A stretch of DNA of 6,272 nucleotides from Acidobacteriota bacterium (GCA_025353435.1 JANXQR010000162.1:1-6272), one strand, 5' to 3'; shown: positions 1-5,221, counted from the stretch's first letter. Notes: generated by a model not told the origin, from the letters alone. Numbers and translations: made by a program.

Positions 1-204
1 GCCTTGAGAGGCGACGGCGACCCGCGTTGGACCGAAGTCTGGAGCCACATCCGGCTGGGCCAAATCTTCGACATCACCGGCCAGCGTGATCGCGCTGTCA
101 ACGAGTACCGCCTTGCCGTGCAAACCAACGACAACACCCAGGGCGCGTTGAACGAGGCCCGCGAGTGGCTGCAGAAACCCTACGTCCGGCCGCCCGATCA
201 ATAG
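1..204 (+). CDS. C-terminal end of a TPR-repeat protein (partial at 5' end)
   Basis: The reading frame is open from the first base of the window to a TAG at 202-204, giving the last 67 residues of a longer protein; the TTG at base 4 is not taken as a real start. The segment W-S-H-I-R-L-G-Q-I-F-D followed by G-Q-R-D-R-A-V-N-E-Y-R-L-A has the spacing of a tetratricopeptide repeat (helix A with L-G-x-I-F, helix B with A-x-x-E-Y-x-x-A). A short helical tail and a proline-rich end (residues V-R-P-P-D-Q) follow. TPRs form scaffolds for protein-protein contacts, so the role depends on the missing N-terminal part. The gene converges on the toxin-antitoxin pair with only 16 bases between the two stops, and I see no hairpin terminator there. 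The TPR assignment is reasonably firm; the overall function is unknown. Confidence 0.75.
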   Translation, partial: ALRGDGDPRWTEVWSHIRLGQIFDITGQRDRAVNEYRLAVQTNDNTQGALNEAREWLQKPYVRPPDQ

Positions 205-220
205 TGTTGTCGTGTGAGGT

Positions 221-553
221 TTACAGAATCGCCTCAAACCCCTTGCGTCGAATCACGTTGAGTAGGGCAAGCGCCGGACCTTTTGGCGTCTTGATTCCCC
301 GCTCCAACTGCGAAATGTAGCCGGGCGTGAGGTTGAGGTAGCGGGCAAACGCAGCCTGGCTGAGGTTGGCGCCTTCGCGCAGGTTGCGAATCTCCTCAGC
401 GGTGACGAGTTGGGCAGCTGCGGGCGGCTCCTTGCCGAGATGACGAACCGTAATCTGCCGATATGTCTCGTCGTCCATGATCCCGATGCGATGCATTCCT
501 TCGGCGGTTTCAAGAAGAGCTTCGGCGAGACGGCTAATTTTTTTGGCTTTCAC
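221..553 (-). CDS. XRE-type HTH antitoxin of a HigBA/NadS-like type II TA system
   Basis: The 110-residue protein has a helical N-terminal part (residues 1-50) and a C-terminal Cro/C1-type helix-turn-helix (about 52-105). The core S-Q-A-A-F-A-R-Y-L-N-L-T-P-G-Y-I-S-Q-L-E (65-84) is a textbook HTH, followed by R-G-x-K-T-P-x-G-P-A-L-x-L-L (85-98), the usual ending of HigA/NadS-type antitoxins. Such proteins bind and neutralise the toxin and repress their shared promoter. The start is GTG at 553-551, supported by a GGAGG ribosome site (bases 560-564 on the + strand) six bases upstream. The gene lies downstream of the toxin and overlaps its 3' end by 20 bases, the toxin-first order typical of higBA, which suggests translational coupling. 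Family assignment is confident; neutralisation of this toxin is inferred from the pairing. Confidence 0.9.
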   Translation of the reverse strand: MKAKKISRLAEALLETAEGMHRIGIMDDETYRQITVRHLGKEPPAAAQLVTAEEIRNLREGANLSQAAFARYLNLTPGYISQLERGIKTPKGPALALLNVIRRKGFEAIL

Positions 554-929
554 TGGGGACCTCCACTAATTCACCTTCTGCAATGGCCCGAGCGATTCGT
601 GCCGCATCCGAAGTGAGCCACAAGTACGCGGATTCCCTCGCGGTCACCAGGTCATCTGATTCGATGTTTTCACGGTCGCTCTTGGCAAATCCATACAGGA
701 ATATTGCACGGCGCGCCGTCCTATAGGCAATGAGTGTCCGATATCCACCCGACCGCCCTTCACCCGGTCTCGCCACGCGCTGCTTGATCAACCCGCCGCC
801 AAGATCGGCATCCACTGACCCGCTCTCGGCTCGTTCAATCGCCTCTCTCAAACTGGTCGACGAGATTCCCTCACGGCGGGCAAATCGGGCAAACCACTTC
901 GTGGCGAACACCCGCATGTTATCTAGCAC
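534..929 (-). CDS. RelE/HigB-like toxin (RelE-like DUF1044-type) of a type II TA system
   Basis: The 131-residue product (127 if the in-frame ATG at 917-915 is used) matches the RelE/HigB-like family of small basic toxins that I know as type II TA toxins, often paired with NadS-like antitoxins. Visible family marks, numbered from the GTG start, are K-W-F-A-R-F-A-R near the N terminus (11-18), the A-D-L-G-G-G-L-I-K-Q-R-V-A-R-P block (41-55), G-R-S-G-G-Y-R (58-64) and Y-G-F-A-K-S-D-R-E-N-I (79-89). RelE-superfamily toxins usually cleave mRNA at the ribosome; the basic residues K49, R51, R54, R59 and R64 are candidates for RNA contact, which is an inference. No Shine-Dalgarno sequence precedes either the GTG at 929 or the ATG at 917, while a TATAGT box lies immediately upstream, so a very short or absent leader is possible. 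The 20-base overlap with the antitoxin gene and shared strand mark the two as one operon. No truncation is seen. Confidence 0.88.
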   Translation of the reverse strand: MLDNMRVFATKWFARFARREGISSTSLREAIERAESGSVDADLGGGLIKQRVARPGEGRSGGYRTLIAYRTARRAIFLYGFAKSDRENIESDDLVTARESAYLWLTSDAARIARAIAEGELVEVPSESQKN

Positions 930-944
930 TATGAACTATAGCAC
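924..944 (-). promoter_or_regulatory. Candidate TA promoter/operator: direct repeat around a -10 box
   Basis: On the - strand the hexamer GTGCTA occurs twice, at 944-939 and 929-924, exactly 15 bases apart. TATAGT (940-935), a good -10 match, overlaps the first copy. A short inverted pair CTAT/ATAG (929-932 and 938-941 on the + strand) sits between them. The position directly before the toxin start fits autoregulation by the HTH antitoxin, as is usual for this TA type. I find no convincing -35 hexamer. Binding is inferred. Confidence 0.45.
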
Positions 945-984
945 AAAGTATGAGACTTGACGAACGAGAGAGTCTCTCCCCGCG

Positions 985-1024
985 CCACACAAACACAAAC
1001 GGCCAGCTCCTCAAGCTGGCCGTT
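985..1024 (-). terminator. Rho-independent terminator of the rlpA-like gene
   Basis: A perfect 11-base-pair stem is formed by 998-1008 (AACGGCCAGCT) and 1014-1024 (AGCTGGCCGTT) with a five-base loop. On the - strand the stem is followed by the T-rich run GTTTGTGTTTGTGTGG, as expected for an intrinsic terminator. It lies 41 bases beyond the rlpA stop codon and about 70 bases before the toxin start, so it should separate the two transcripts. On the + strand no T-run follows, so it looks one-directional. Confidence 0.8.
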
Positions 1025-1065
1025 CGCACTTTCCGGGTTGTGTTTCCTTCCCTCTTCGTGGCTCC

Positions 1066-1608
1066 TCAGCGTGTCCCGCGGGATACGACGTCCAATACTA
1101 CCGGCGCCAAACCCGTGCCAGACATTTCGAGCTTCTCAGCTGCGGCGAGTGAGAGGTCAATGATGCGGCCCTCTGGCAAGTCACCGCGATCGGTTATGCG
1201 AACAACCACCGAGCGCCCGTTTTTGAGGTTCACCACCCTCACCAGAGAGCCGAACGGCAATGTAGGATGACAGGCCGTCATCGCGTACATATCAAACCGT
1301 TCACCGCTGGCCGTAATTCGGCCATCAAACGCCTCGCCGTACCAACTGGCTAGGCCGCGAAGCAAGGCCTTCCGCTGGGCTGCGATCGTTCTCCCCAGGT
1401 TCAGGGATCCCGGCTTCGCTTTCACGAAAACCGGAACTGAAGGTGGCACACTGGCTGCCGGCTGGGGAACCAAAACGCGCGCTTGAACGGGCCTGGTAAA
1501 AACGCAAACTAAAACAACGGCCAGTAGAGCGGACGAAATACCTGCCAACAACCAAATTCGGAGCGGAGCATTCAGGCAAAGTGCGCCTGACCTTCGACGA
1601 ATTACCAT
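1066..1608 (-). CDS. rlpA: RlpA-like septal ring lytic transglycosylase family protein
   Basis: The 180-residue protein has a basic N terminus (V-I-R-R-R), one hydrophobic segment (about 18-37) acting as an uncleaved anchor or signal peptide, a proline-rich linker (45-65) and a C-terminal RlpA-like double-psi beta-barrel (about 84-176). Family marks are G-L-A-S-W-Y-G (85-91), G-R-x-T-A-S-G-E-R-F-D (96-106), C-H-P-T-L-P-F-G (113-120), R-I-T-D-R-G (137-142) and G-R-I-I-D-L-S (147-153). RlpA proteins cleave glycan strands of denuded peptidoglycan at the septum. As I recall the Pseudomonas enzyme, E120, D123, H131 and D157 matter for activity; E103, D106, H114 and D140 here have exactly the same spacing, so activity is plausible. 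There is no lipobox and no C-terminal SPOR domain, so it is a short form anchored by a membrane helix. The ATG at 1608-1606 is preceded by AAGGGG with no spacer, so initiation may be unusual. It is apparently a single gene ended by the terminator at 985-1024. Confidence 0.9.
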   Translation of the reverse strand: MVIRRRSGALCLNAPLRIWLLAGISSALLAVVLVCVFTRPVQARVLVPQPAASVPPSVPVFVKAKPGSLNLGRTIAAQRKALLRGLASWYGEAFDGRITASGERFDMYAMTACHPTLPFGSLVRVVNLKNGRSVVVRITDRGDLPEGRIIDLSLAAAEKLEMSGTGLAPVVLDVVSRGTR

Positions 1609-1614
1609 CCCCTT

Positions 1615-1620
1615 ATTTTA
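1615..1620 (-). promoter_or_regulatory. Candidate -10 box very close to the rlpA start
   Basis: On the - strand TAAAAT lies only six bases before the ATG of rlpA. Transcription beginning six or seven bases after a -10 box would start at or next to the A of the ATG, giving a leaderless message. A weak -35-like TCACAT lies 16 bases upstream. The call rests on position and one hexamer only. Confidence 0.3.
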
Positions 1621-1857
1621 CTAAAATCCGCTCGAAATGTGACCCTTTTCCGGTCGCAATTCACTGATCGAAAGTCAGACAATTGGTAACCTGTCGCCTA
1701 AAGCGTTCCAGGCAAGCGGGTTAGCGGCCGGCGAATTTCGACGATTTTTGCAACTATTTTGGTGCAGATAGGTCCAATTTGATGGATGCAGGGCGCTTTC
1801 ACCAAGTTGCGCCGTTTCGCAGCCACGGAACGTCCAACCGACTAAGTGAGGAACATT

Positions 1858-2397
1858 ATGAACTCAGTTCAGATTGTTGCCCGGTTCGCACTCTCGGCGG
1901 CGCTGATGTCGCCCGTTGCAATGGTCGCGCAGGCGGACGCCGTCGGTGCGGCGCCGGCCCCAATTCCGGCAGAACTTCTGTCCGCCAAAAAGATCTTCGT
2001 CTCCAACGCCGGCGCGGACAGTGGGCTCTTCCCCCACCCCTTCAGCGGCGACTCCAGTCGTGGCTACAATGAGCTGTTTGCGGCGCTTCACGGGTTGAGC
2101 CAGTACGAGTTAGTCTCCTCGCCCGCGCAGGCTGATCTGGTCCTGGAGCTTCGTCTTGTGGCGCCCAACGGCCCCAAAGATGCCAACAAACAATACGGGT
2201 CCGCGGACCCGGTGCCTATGTTTCGCCTGGTGGTCTACGACCGCCCCAGCCACTACGTTCTCTGGACTTTTACCGACTCGATAGAGATCGCCTTCAAGCA
2301 ACAGACCCACGACCACAATTTCGACGAGTCGATCTCCAACCTGGTGGCTGAATTTCAGGCACTTACGCACGTGCCCCGTGTCGCCGGAGGTCAGTAG
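1858..2397 (+). CDS. Secreted protein of unknown function (acidobacterial type)
   Basis: The product is 179 residues. An N-terminal signal peptide (hydrophobic 9-22) ends with the cleavage-like A-Q-A at 24-26, so the mature protein should be periplasmic or exported. The mature part has K-K-I-F-V-S-N-A-G (44-52), R-G-Y-N-E-L-F-A-A-L (68-77), Y-E-L-V-S-S-P-A-Q-A-D-L-V-L-E-L (83-98) and F-R-L-V-V-Y-D (122-128), an alternating beta/alpha pattern. I associate these motifs with acidobacterial hypothetical proteins but know no function. No lipobox cysteine is present; the protein has no cysteine at all. The ATG at 1858 is chosen because GAGGA (1848-1852) lies five bases upstream; the GTG at 1846 would overlap that ribosome site. 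The gene is divergent from rlpA and converges on the 90-residue gene with seven bases between stops. Expression as a single gene is likely; no firm promoter was found. Confidence 0.85.
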   Translation: MNSVQIVARFALSAALMSPVAMVAQADAVGAAPAPIPAELLSAKKIFVSNAGADSGLFPHPFSGDSSRGYNELFAALHGLSQYELVSSPAQADLVLELRLVAPNGPKDANKQYGSADPVPMFRLVVYDRPSHYVLWTFTDSIEIAFKQQTHDHNFDESISNLVAEFQALTHVPRVAGGQ

Positions 2398-2404
2398 CCA
2401 GCCG

Positions 2405-2677
2405 TCAGTAGCTGGCAGGCAGTTCGGTGACCTCCAGGCCATCTTCGGGCTTCAGATAACCCTTGCGCCGGAACCAGTCTTCCATCGCCGGCTGCAACCG
2501 CTCGAGCGGCACGCGGTTTCCCGCTTCCAGCAGGCCATCGCCCACGGGCAGCGTATCGTCGAAGATCGCATCGTTGGTGAAGTTGCGCATGGCGAAGTTG
2601 TCGATCCAGCGAATGGGGCATGCGTGGCGCATCCCCTCAGAATCAACCCGCTTCACGGCAAGCTTGCGGACGAACAT
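2405..2677 (-). CDS. Small conserved-looking protein of unknown function, 90 aa
   Basis: I do not recognise this family. The 90-residue product has no signal peptide or membrane segment and is mixed in charge. It carries an aromatic/acidic central part (P-I-R-W-I-D-N-F-A-M-R-N-F, residues 21-33) and a predicted helical C-terminal part with M-E-D-W-F-R-R-K-G-Y (65-74) followed by an acidic P-E-D-G-L-E-V segment. It looks like real coding sequence because the composition is protein-like, and it lies on the same strand only 17 bases beyond the stop of the 284-residue secreted protein, which suggests co-transcription. No Shine-Dalgarno sequence is visible before the ATG at 2677-2675, so it may be translated by coupling or start elsewhere (for example the internal ATG at 2632-2630). 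The 3' end converges tightly on the secreted-protein gene at 1858-2397. Its function and any link to its neighbour are unknown. Confidence 0.65.
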   Translation of the reverse strand: MFVRKLAVKRVDSEGMRHACPIRWIDNFAMRNFTNDAIFDDTLPVGDGLLEAGNRVPLERLQPAMEDWFRRKGYLKPEDGLEVTELPASY

Positions 2678-2694
2678 GGGTTGAGTTTATCGGA

Positions 2695-3549
2695 TCATTT
2701 GCCGGTGACAACCTTAGCGTCCTTCAGCTGCTCCGTGTCCACCTTGAAACGCTTGTAGTCGTACACCTTGTCAGTAAAGTGCTGGCGCATGTTCTTTACG
2801 AGCAGCACGCGCGCAGTCACCATCCCCTCGGCACCGGTCGGCAGCCACAGTCCACCATCAACGGGCGACTGGTCGAAGCGGAAATTCGAGCCCTTCTGCA
2901 CATTGGCCACTAACCCGCCGCCCACGTGGAAGTTATCTTGAAGCGCTACCTCAAGGTGCGCCACTTCCCGGTCCACTTCATCGATCCAGATCGTGCCCTT
3001 CAGTTTCTTTGAAGCGTCCTCGGCCAACCCGTGGGTCTTAGCGTCCTTGCGGCCGACAAAGTCGAACACGATGGTCGGACGCCCATGGAATGCCTCGCGG
3101 CGCGGTGAGCCTACATCCATGATGCTCAGAACCTTGCTGATGCTGACCGACTGGCCCTCGAGCGGCTGGTCCGGCGGCGTCTTCTCCGCCTTCTCAACCA
3201 GCTTCGTGATTTTCTCGGTCTCTTTTTGCGCGTCGTGTTCGTTCAACGGCTGGCCGTTCTTTTTCACCGTCCGCTCGATCACGTGTCCGTTGACAAAGAA
3301 ATCCTCATTCTCTGAGGTCTCAGTCTTGGTCACGTTACCCTTCCCATCAATGTCCTGGACAGTTTGCGCCGAAGAGTAGGTGTAGGCCTCGCGCAGCTTT
3401 TCCACCTGTTTCTGGTGATTCCGCACTTCTTCGATAAGTTTGCGAATGTCTGGAAGGGGCGCATTTTCTTTGCTTTGCGGCCACAAGGTCACCACGGACC
3501 CAAAAACGGCGGCGATTAGCGCAAATTTTGCAACTCCGATGGTGTGCAC
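2695..3549 (-). CDS. Secreted LolA-like/outer-membrane-associated protein of unknown function, 284 aa
   Basis: The 284-residue product starts with a signal-peptide-like hydrophobic segment (about 6-22, A-K-F-A-L-I-A-A-V-F-G-S), so it should be exported. A charged, probably coiled helical stretch follows (34-55), then mostly beta-rich sequence: Y-T-Y-S-S-A-Q-T-V (56-64), a lysine- and glutamate-rich helix (108-124), R-P-T-I-V-F-D-F (157-164), G-T-I-W-I-D-E-V-D-R-E-V-A-H-L-E (185-200) and G-G-L-W-L-P-T-G (232-239). The order 'I-W-I-D-x-x-x-x-x-V' then 'L-W-L-P' recalls LolA/LolB-fold and lipoprotein-sorting-like proteins that bind acyl chains, but this is resemblance, not a family match. No lipobox is seen. 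The GTG at 3549-3547 is preceded by GAGG six bases away, supporting this start. The 90-residue gene lies 17 bases downstream, probably in the same transcript; the holin-like gene is divergent. Export is fairly sure; the function is unknown. Confidence 0.8.
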   Translation of the reverse strand: MHTIGVAKFALIAAVFGSVVTLWPQSKENAPLPDIRKLIEEVRNHQKQVEKLREAYTYSSAQTVQDIDGKGNVTKTETSENEDFFVNGHVIERTVKKNGQPLNEHDAQKETEKITKLVEKAEKTPPDQPLEGQSVSISKVLSIMDVGSPRREAFHGRPTIVFDFVGRKDAKTHGLAEDASKKLKGTIWIDEVDREVAHLEVALQDNFHVGGGLVANVQKGSNFRFDQSPVDGGLWLPTGAEGMVTARVLLVKNMRQHFTDKVYDYKRFKVDTEQLKDAKVVTGK

Positions 3550-3637
3550 AGGAGACCTCGCCCAAACGTACTCTGCCCATTGGACCCGAAAGGGCGAGAA
3601 AAGTAGTGAAAAGTGCGTTATGATTCAGCAGGTTGGG

Positions 3638-3643
3638 TACAAT
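3638..3643 (+). promoter_or_regulatory. Candidate -10 box for the holin-4-like gene
   Basis: TACAAT matches the -10 consensus at five of six bases and lies about 92 bases before the chosen ATG at 3736, within the 186-base divergent region 3550-3735. No clear -35 hexamer is found at the normal distance. The same region must also hold the promoter of the - strand secreted protein, where CATAAC (3622-3617 on the - strand) is a weaker candidate. Confidence 0.3.
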
Positions 3644-3735
3644 AAAGGCTCGGCTGTCAATCGCTTCCCCACATCGAAATTTCACGGTTGAATGGAATCA
3701 ACCCGGCCAACCGCCTTGCACGGAGAACAACCACT

Positions 3736-4086
3736 ATGCTCAGGCTTTTGCTTCACTGGCTGTTGAGCGCGCTTGCCTTGATCCTTACTTCGAGGCTTGT
3801 ACCTGGATTCGACGTCCAGGGACTGCGCGCGGCGCTTATCGCCGCAATCGTCATCGGACTGCTCAACGCGACTGTCGGCCTGGTCCTGAAGATTATTACC
3901 TTCCCCATCAGCATTCTCACCTTCGGCATCTTTCTGCTCGTAATTAATGGGCTGATGATCCTGGTGGCGTCTGACATCGTGTCCGGATTCCACGTTTACG
4001 GGTTTATGCCGGCCGTTTGGGGCGCCGCCATTCTGGCGCTTTTGGGGGTTCTGTTTAAAGCGCTCATCCACGACGTGAAGGACTAG
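3736..4086 (+). CDS. Phage-holin-4 superfamily (PF04020-type) four-helix membrane protein
   Basis: The 116-residue product is almost wholly hydrophobic, with four membrane segments at roughly 3-19, 31-51, 55-77 and 92-111. The starting pattern M-L-R-L-L-L-H-W-L-L with A-L-A-L then L-V-P-G-F-D-V-Q-G (21-29), followed by A-A-L-I-A-A-I-V-I-G-L-L-N-A (32-45), P-I-S-I-L-T-F-G-I-F-L-L-V-I-N-G-L-M (57-74) and G-F-H-V-Y-G-F (84-90), is characteristic of the family annotated as 'phage holin family, superfamily IV'. Despite the name, members are widespread chromosomal inner-membrane proteins without proven lysis function, and there is no endolysin or phage gene nearby. The ATG at 3736 is chosen because the family begins with this sequence and GGAG (3722-3725) lies ten bases upstream; the in-frame TTG at 3688 would add an untypical polar extension. 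The gene ends in a 16-base tandem duplication and converges on the putative anti-sigma gene. Confidence 0.88.
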   Translation: MLRLLLHWLLSALALILTSRLVPGFDVQGLRAALIAAIVIGLLNATVGLVLKIITFPISILTFGIFLLVINGLMILVASDIVSGFHVYGFMPAVWGAAILALLGVLFKALIHDVKD

Positions 4087-4102
4087 CGACGTGAAGCACT
4101 AG
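4071..4102. repeat. 16-base tandem duplication across a stop codon
   Basis: CGACGTGAAGGACTAG (4071-4086) is followed directly by CGACGTGAAGCACTAG (4087-4102), identical at 15 of 16 positions. The first copy encodes the last residues of the holin-like protein and its TAG stop. The second lies wholly in the 26-base gap before the convergent anti-sigma-like gene. It looks like a recent small slippage duplication. Confidence 0.9.
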
Positions 4103-4112
4103 CCCAAAACCC

Positions 4113-4637
4113 TCACTTGCGCGAAGGAACCGGCTGAATATCGACGCGTTTCGAGCCCTTATCCAGATTCCCTGCCTTCGGCCCGTGCTTCGGCTGAACC
4201 ACAACAGGATCAATGGTTTCAGTCCGCGAGGCCTCGGCATTCTGCCGCTTCGGGAGCACCGAACCAAGCCGAGGGTCAGGCGTGTGCATGGACCCGCCTA
4301 TTGAAAATCCTCTGGACGGCCCGGCCGGCCCCGGCATTACTACCACCCGCGCGCTCGGGCCGGGCTGAACACGAGAGAAGATTCGCCACCCGCCACCTAC
4401 AACCACGCAGACAATCGCCGCTGCCGCTGCCCCGCGCATCGCACTGCTGTATCTCCAATCGCCTGAAACGGCTGCACGCGGCCAGTCGAGAATCCGTCCG
4501 CTCCTGGGAGCCGTACGGAGCCTGGTTTGCACGCGATCCACCAGCCCCTCCGGAGCCGGCAGGCCGGCAATCAGCCGCAGCGTCTCCTCGGCAGAACCGG
4601 TCTCTTTTCTGAGGAATTCGTTTGGCGACGTCGTCAT
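4113..4637 (-). CDS. Single-pass membrane protein coupled to an ECF sigma factor; putative anti-sigma factor
   Basis: The 174-residue protein has a cytoplasmic-type N-terminal part (1-66) with a helical segment E-E-T-L-R-L-I-A-G-L-P-A-P-E-G-L-V-D-R-V (17-36), one membrane segment (about 68-87, A-A-A-A-A-I-V-C-V-V-V-G-G-G), and a proline-, glycine- and lysine-rich tail (88-174) likely outside the inner membrane. Its ATG overlaps the sigma stop as ATGA (4634-4637) and has AAGGAG six bases upstream, so translation of the two is coupled. A small single-pass protein encoded directly after an ECF sigma gene is usually its membrane-bound anti-sigma factor; that is the inference here. There is no H-x-x-x-C-x-x-C zinc-binding anti-sigma motif; the only cysteine (residue 77) lies in the membrane segment. 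The alternating basic low-complexity tail shows no enzymatic domain. It could instead be an unrelated envelope protein. Confidence 0.72.
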   Translation of the reverse strand: MTTSPNEFLRKETGSAEETLRLIAGLPAPEGLVDRVQTRLRTAPRSGRILDWPRAAVSGDWRYSSAMRGAAAAAIVCVVVGGGWRIFSRVQPGPSARVVVMPGPAGPSRGFSIGGSMHTPDPRLGSVLPKRQNAEASRTETIDPVVVQPKHGPKAGNLDKGSKRVDIQPVPSRK

Positions 4638-5221
4638 CGCACACTCCTTGGGCGCTCGAGCAGTTCGGCCATCAGGTTGCGCGCCCGGAACAGTCTCGAC
4701 CGCACCGTCGACTCGGTGACGCTGAGAACGGCGGCAATCTCCACGCTTGAGAGTTCGTCAAATGCAGACAGCACCAAGACCTCACGCTCTTTCGCGGGAA
4801 GCTGATCCACCATCTTCAGCACGCGCGCATGGTGTTGGGCCGCAGCCGCAATCTCTTCCGCACTGAGCCCGGCGGCCGGCAGCACCCGCGCCAGTTCGCT
4901 CACATCATCGGTCTCAGGCCGGGTCTTGGCGCGCCGCTTCCGGTCCAGCGCGACGTTCCACACAATGCGGACCAGCCACACCCGTTGATCGCGAATTTCA
5001 TGGAGGGTATCGCGGTGGCGCAGGACGCGCAGAAAGGTCTCCTGCACTGCATCTTCCGCATCGGGGGAGTTGCGCAGCACCGAATATGCCACGCGGTACA
5101 AGGCAGGCGCGTATTGCTCCACCAGGGCCGCGAGCGTTTGATCCATCGCGTGCTGGCGGGCTTCATCATGCACGGCGGTTTGGGCGATCTCCATCCAGGG
5201 CAGGTGCAAGCTGGCGCTCAT
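4634..5221 (-). CDS. ECF-type RNA polymerase sigma-70 factor
   Basis: The product (195 residues from the ATG at 5221) has a region 2 domain at about 30-98: L-V-E-Q-Y-A-P-A-L-Y-R-V-A-Y (33-46), the D-A-E-D-A-V-Q-E-T-F-L-R-V (54-66) core-binding motif, then W-L-V-R-I-V-W-N-V-A-L-D-R-K-R-R (82-97). A loose linker follows, then region 4 at about 133-186: L-P-A-K-E-R-E-V-L-V-L (141-151) and the E-I-A-A-V-L-S-V-T-E-S-T-V-R-S-R-L-F-R-A (161-180) HTH that reads the -35 element. There is no region 1.1 or 3, as expected for ECF factors. The in-frame GTG at 5230 is possible, but GGTGG lies five bases before the ATG at 5221, which I prefer. The sigma gene follows the TPR gene by about 80 bases and overlaps the putative anti-sigma gene by four. 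Target promoters are unknown, and I found no clear ECF-type -35/-10 upstream. Confidence 0.93.
   Translation of the reverse strand: MSASLHLPWMEIAQTAVHDEARQHAMDQTLAALVEQYAPALYRVAYSVLRNSPDAEDAVQETFLRVLRHRDTLHEIRDQRVWLVRIVWNVALDRKRRAKTRPETDDVSELARVLPAAGLSAEEIAAAAQHHARVLKMVDQLPAKEREVLVLSAFDELSSVEIAAVLSVTESTVRSRLFRARNLMAELLERPRSVR

Noticed and set aside
1490..1520. Lipobox cysteine in the RlpA-like protein (C35)
   Set aside because: The residue before the cysteine is valine, not a small residue, and it lies deep in the hydrophobic segment.
1846..1857. GTG at 1846 as the start of the secreted protein
   Set aside because: It overlaps the GAGGA ribosome site that serves the ATG at 1858.
2397..2416. 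Bidirectional terminator between the convergent genes
   Set aside because: The stem is only six base pairs with an eight-base loop and no T-run on either side.
2378..2758. 126-codon + strand frame across the convergent region and the 90-residue gene
   Set aside because: It overlaps three well-placed genes, its composition is shadow-like (His- and Arg-rich), and no ribosome site is seen.
2993..3379. 128-codon + strand frame opposite the secreted LolA-like gene
   Set aside because: It is antisense to a better supported gene, rich in Ser, Phe and Trp, and has no recognisable motif.
3688..3735. TTG at 3688 as the start of the holin-like protein
   Set aside because: It would add a polar 16-residue extension not typical of the family; the ATG at 3736 has GGAG upstream.
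3682..4071. 129-codon - strand frame opposite the holin-like gene
   Set aside because: It is extremely rich in Gln, Asp, Arg and Lys, the mirror expected of a hydrophobic membrane gene.
3736..4086. Prophage remnant, suggested by the holin family name
   Set aside because: The family is common on chromosomes outside phages, and no endolysin, integrase or structural phage gene is present.
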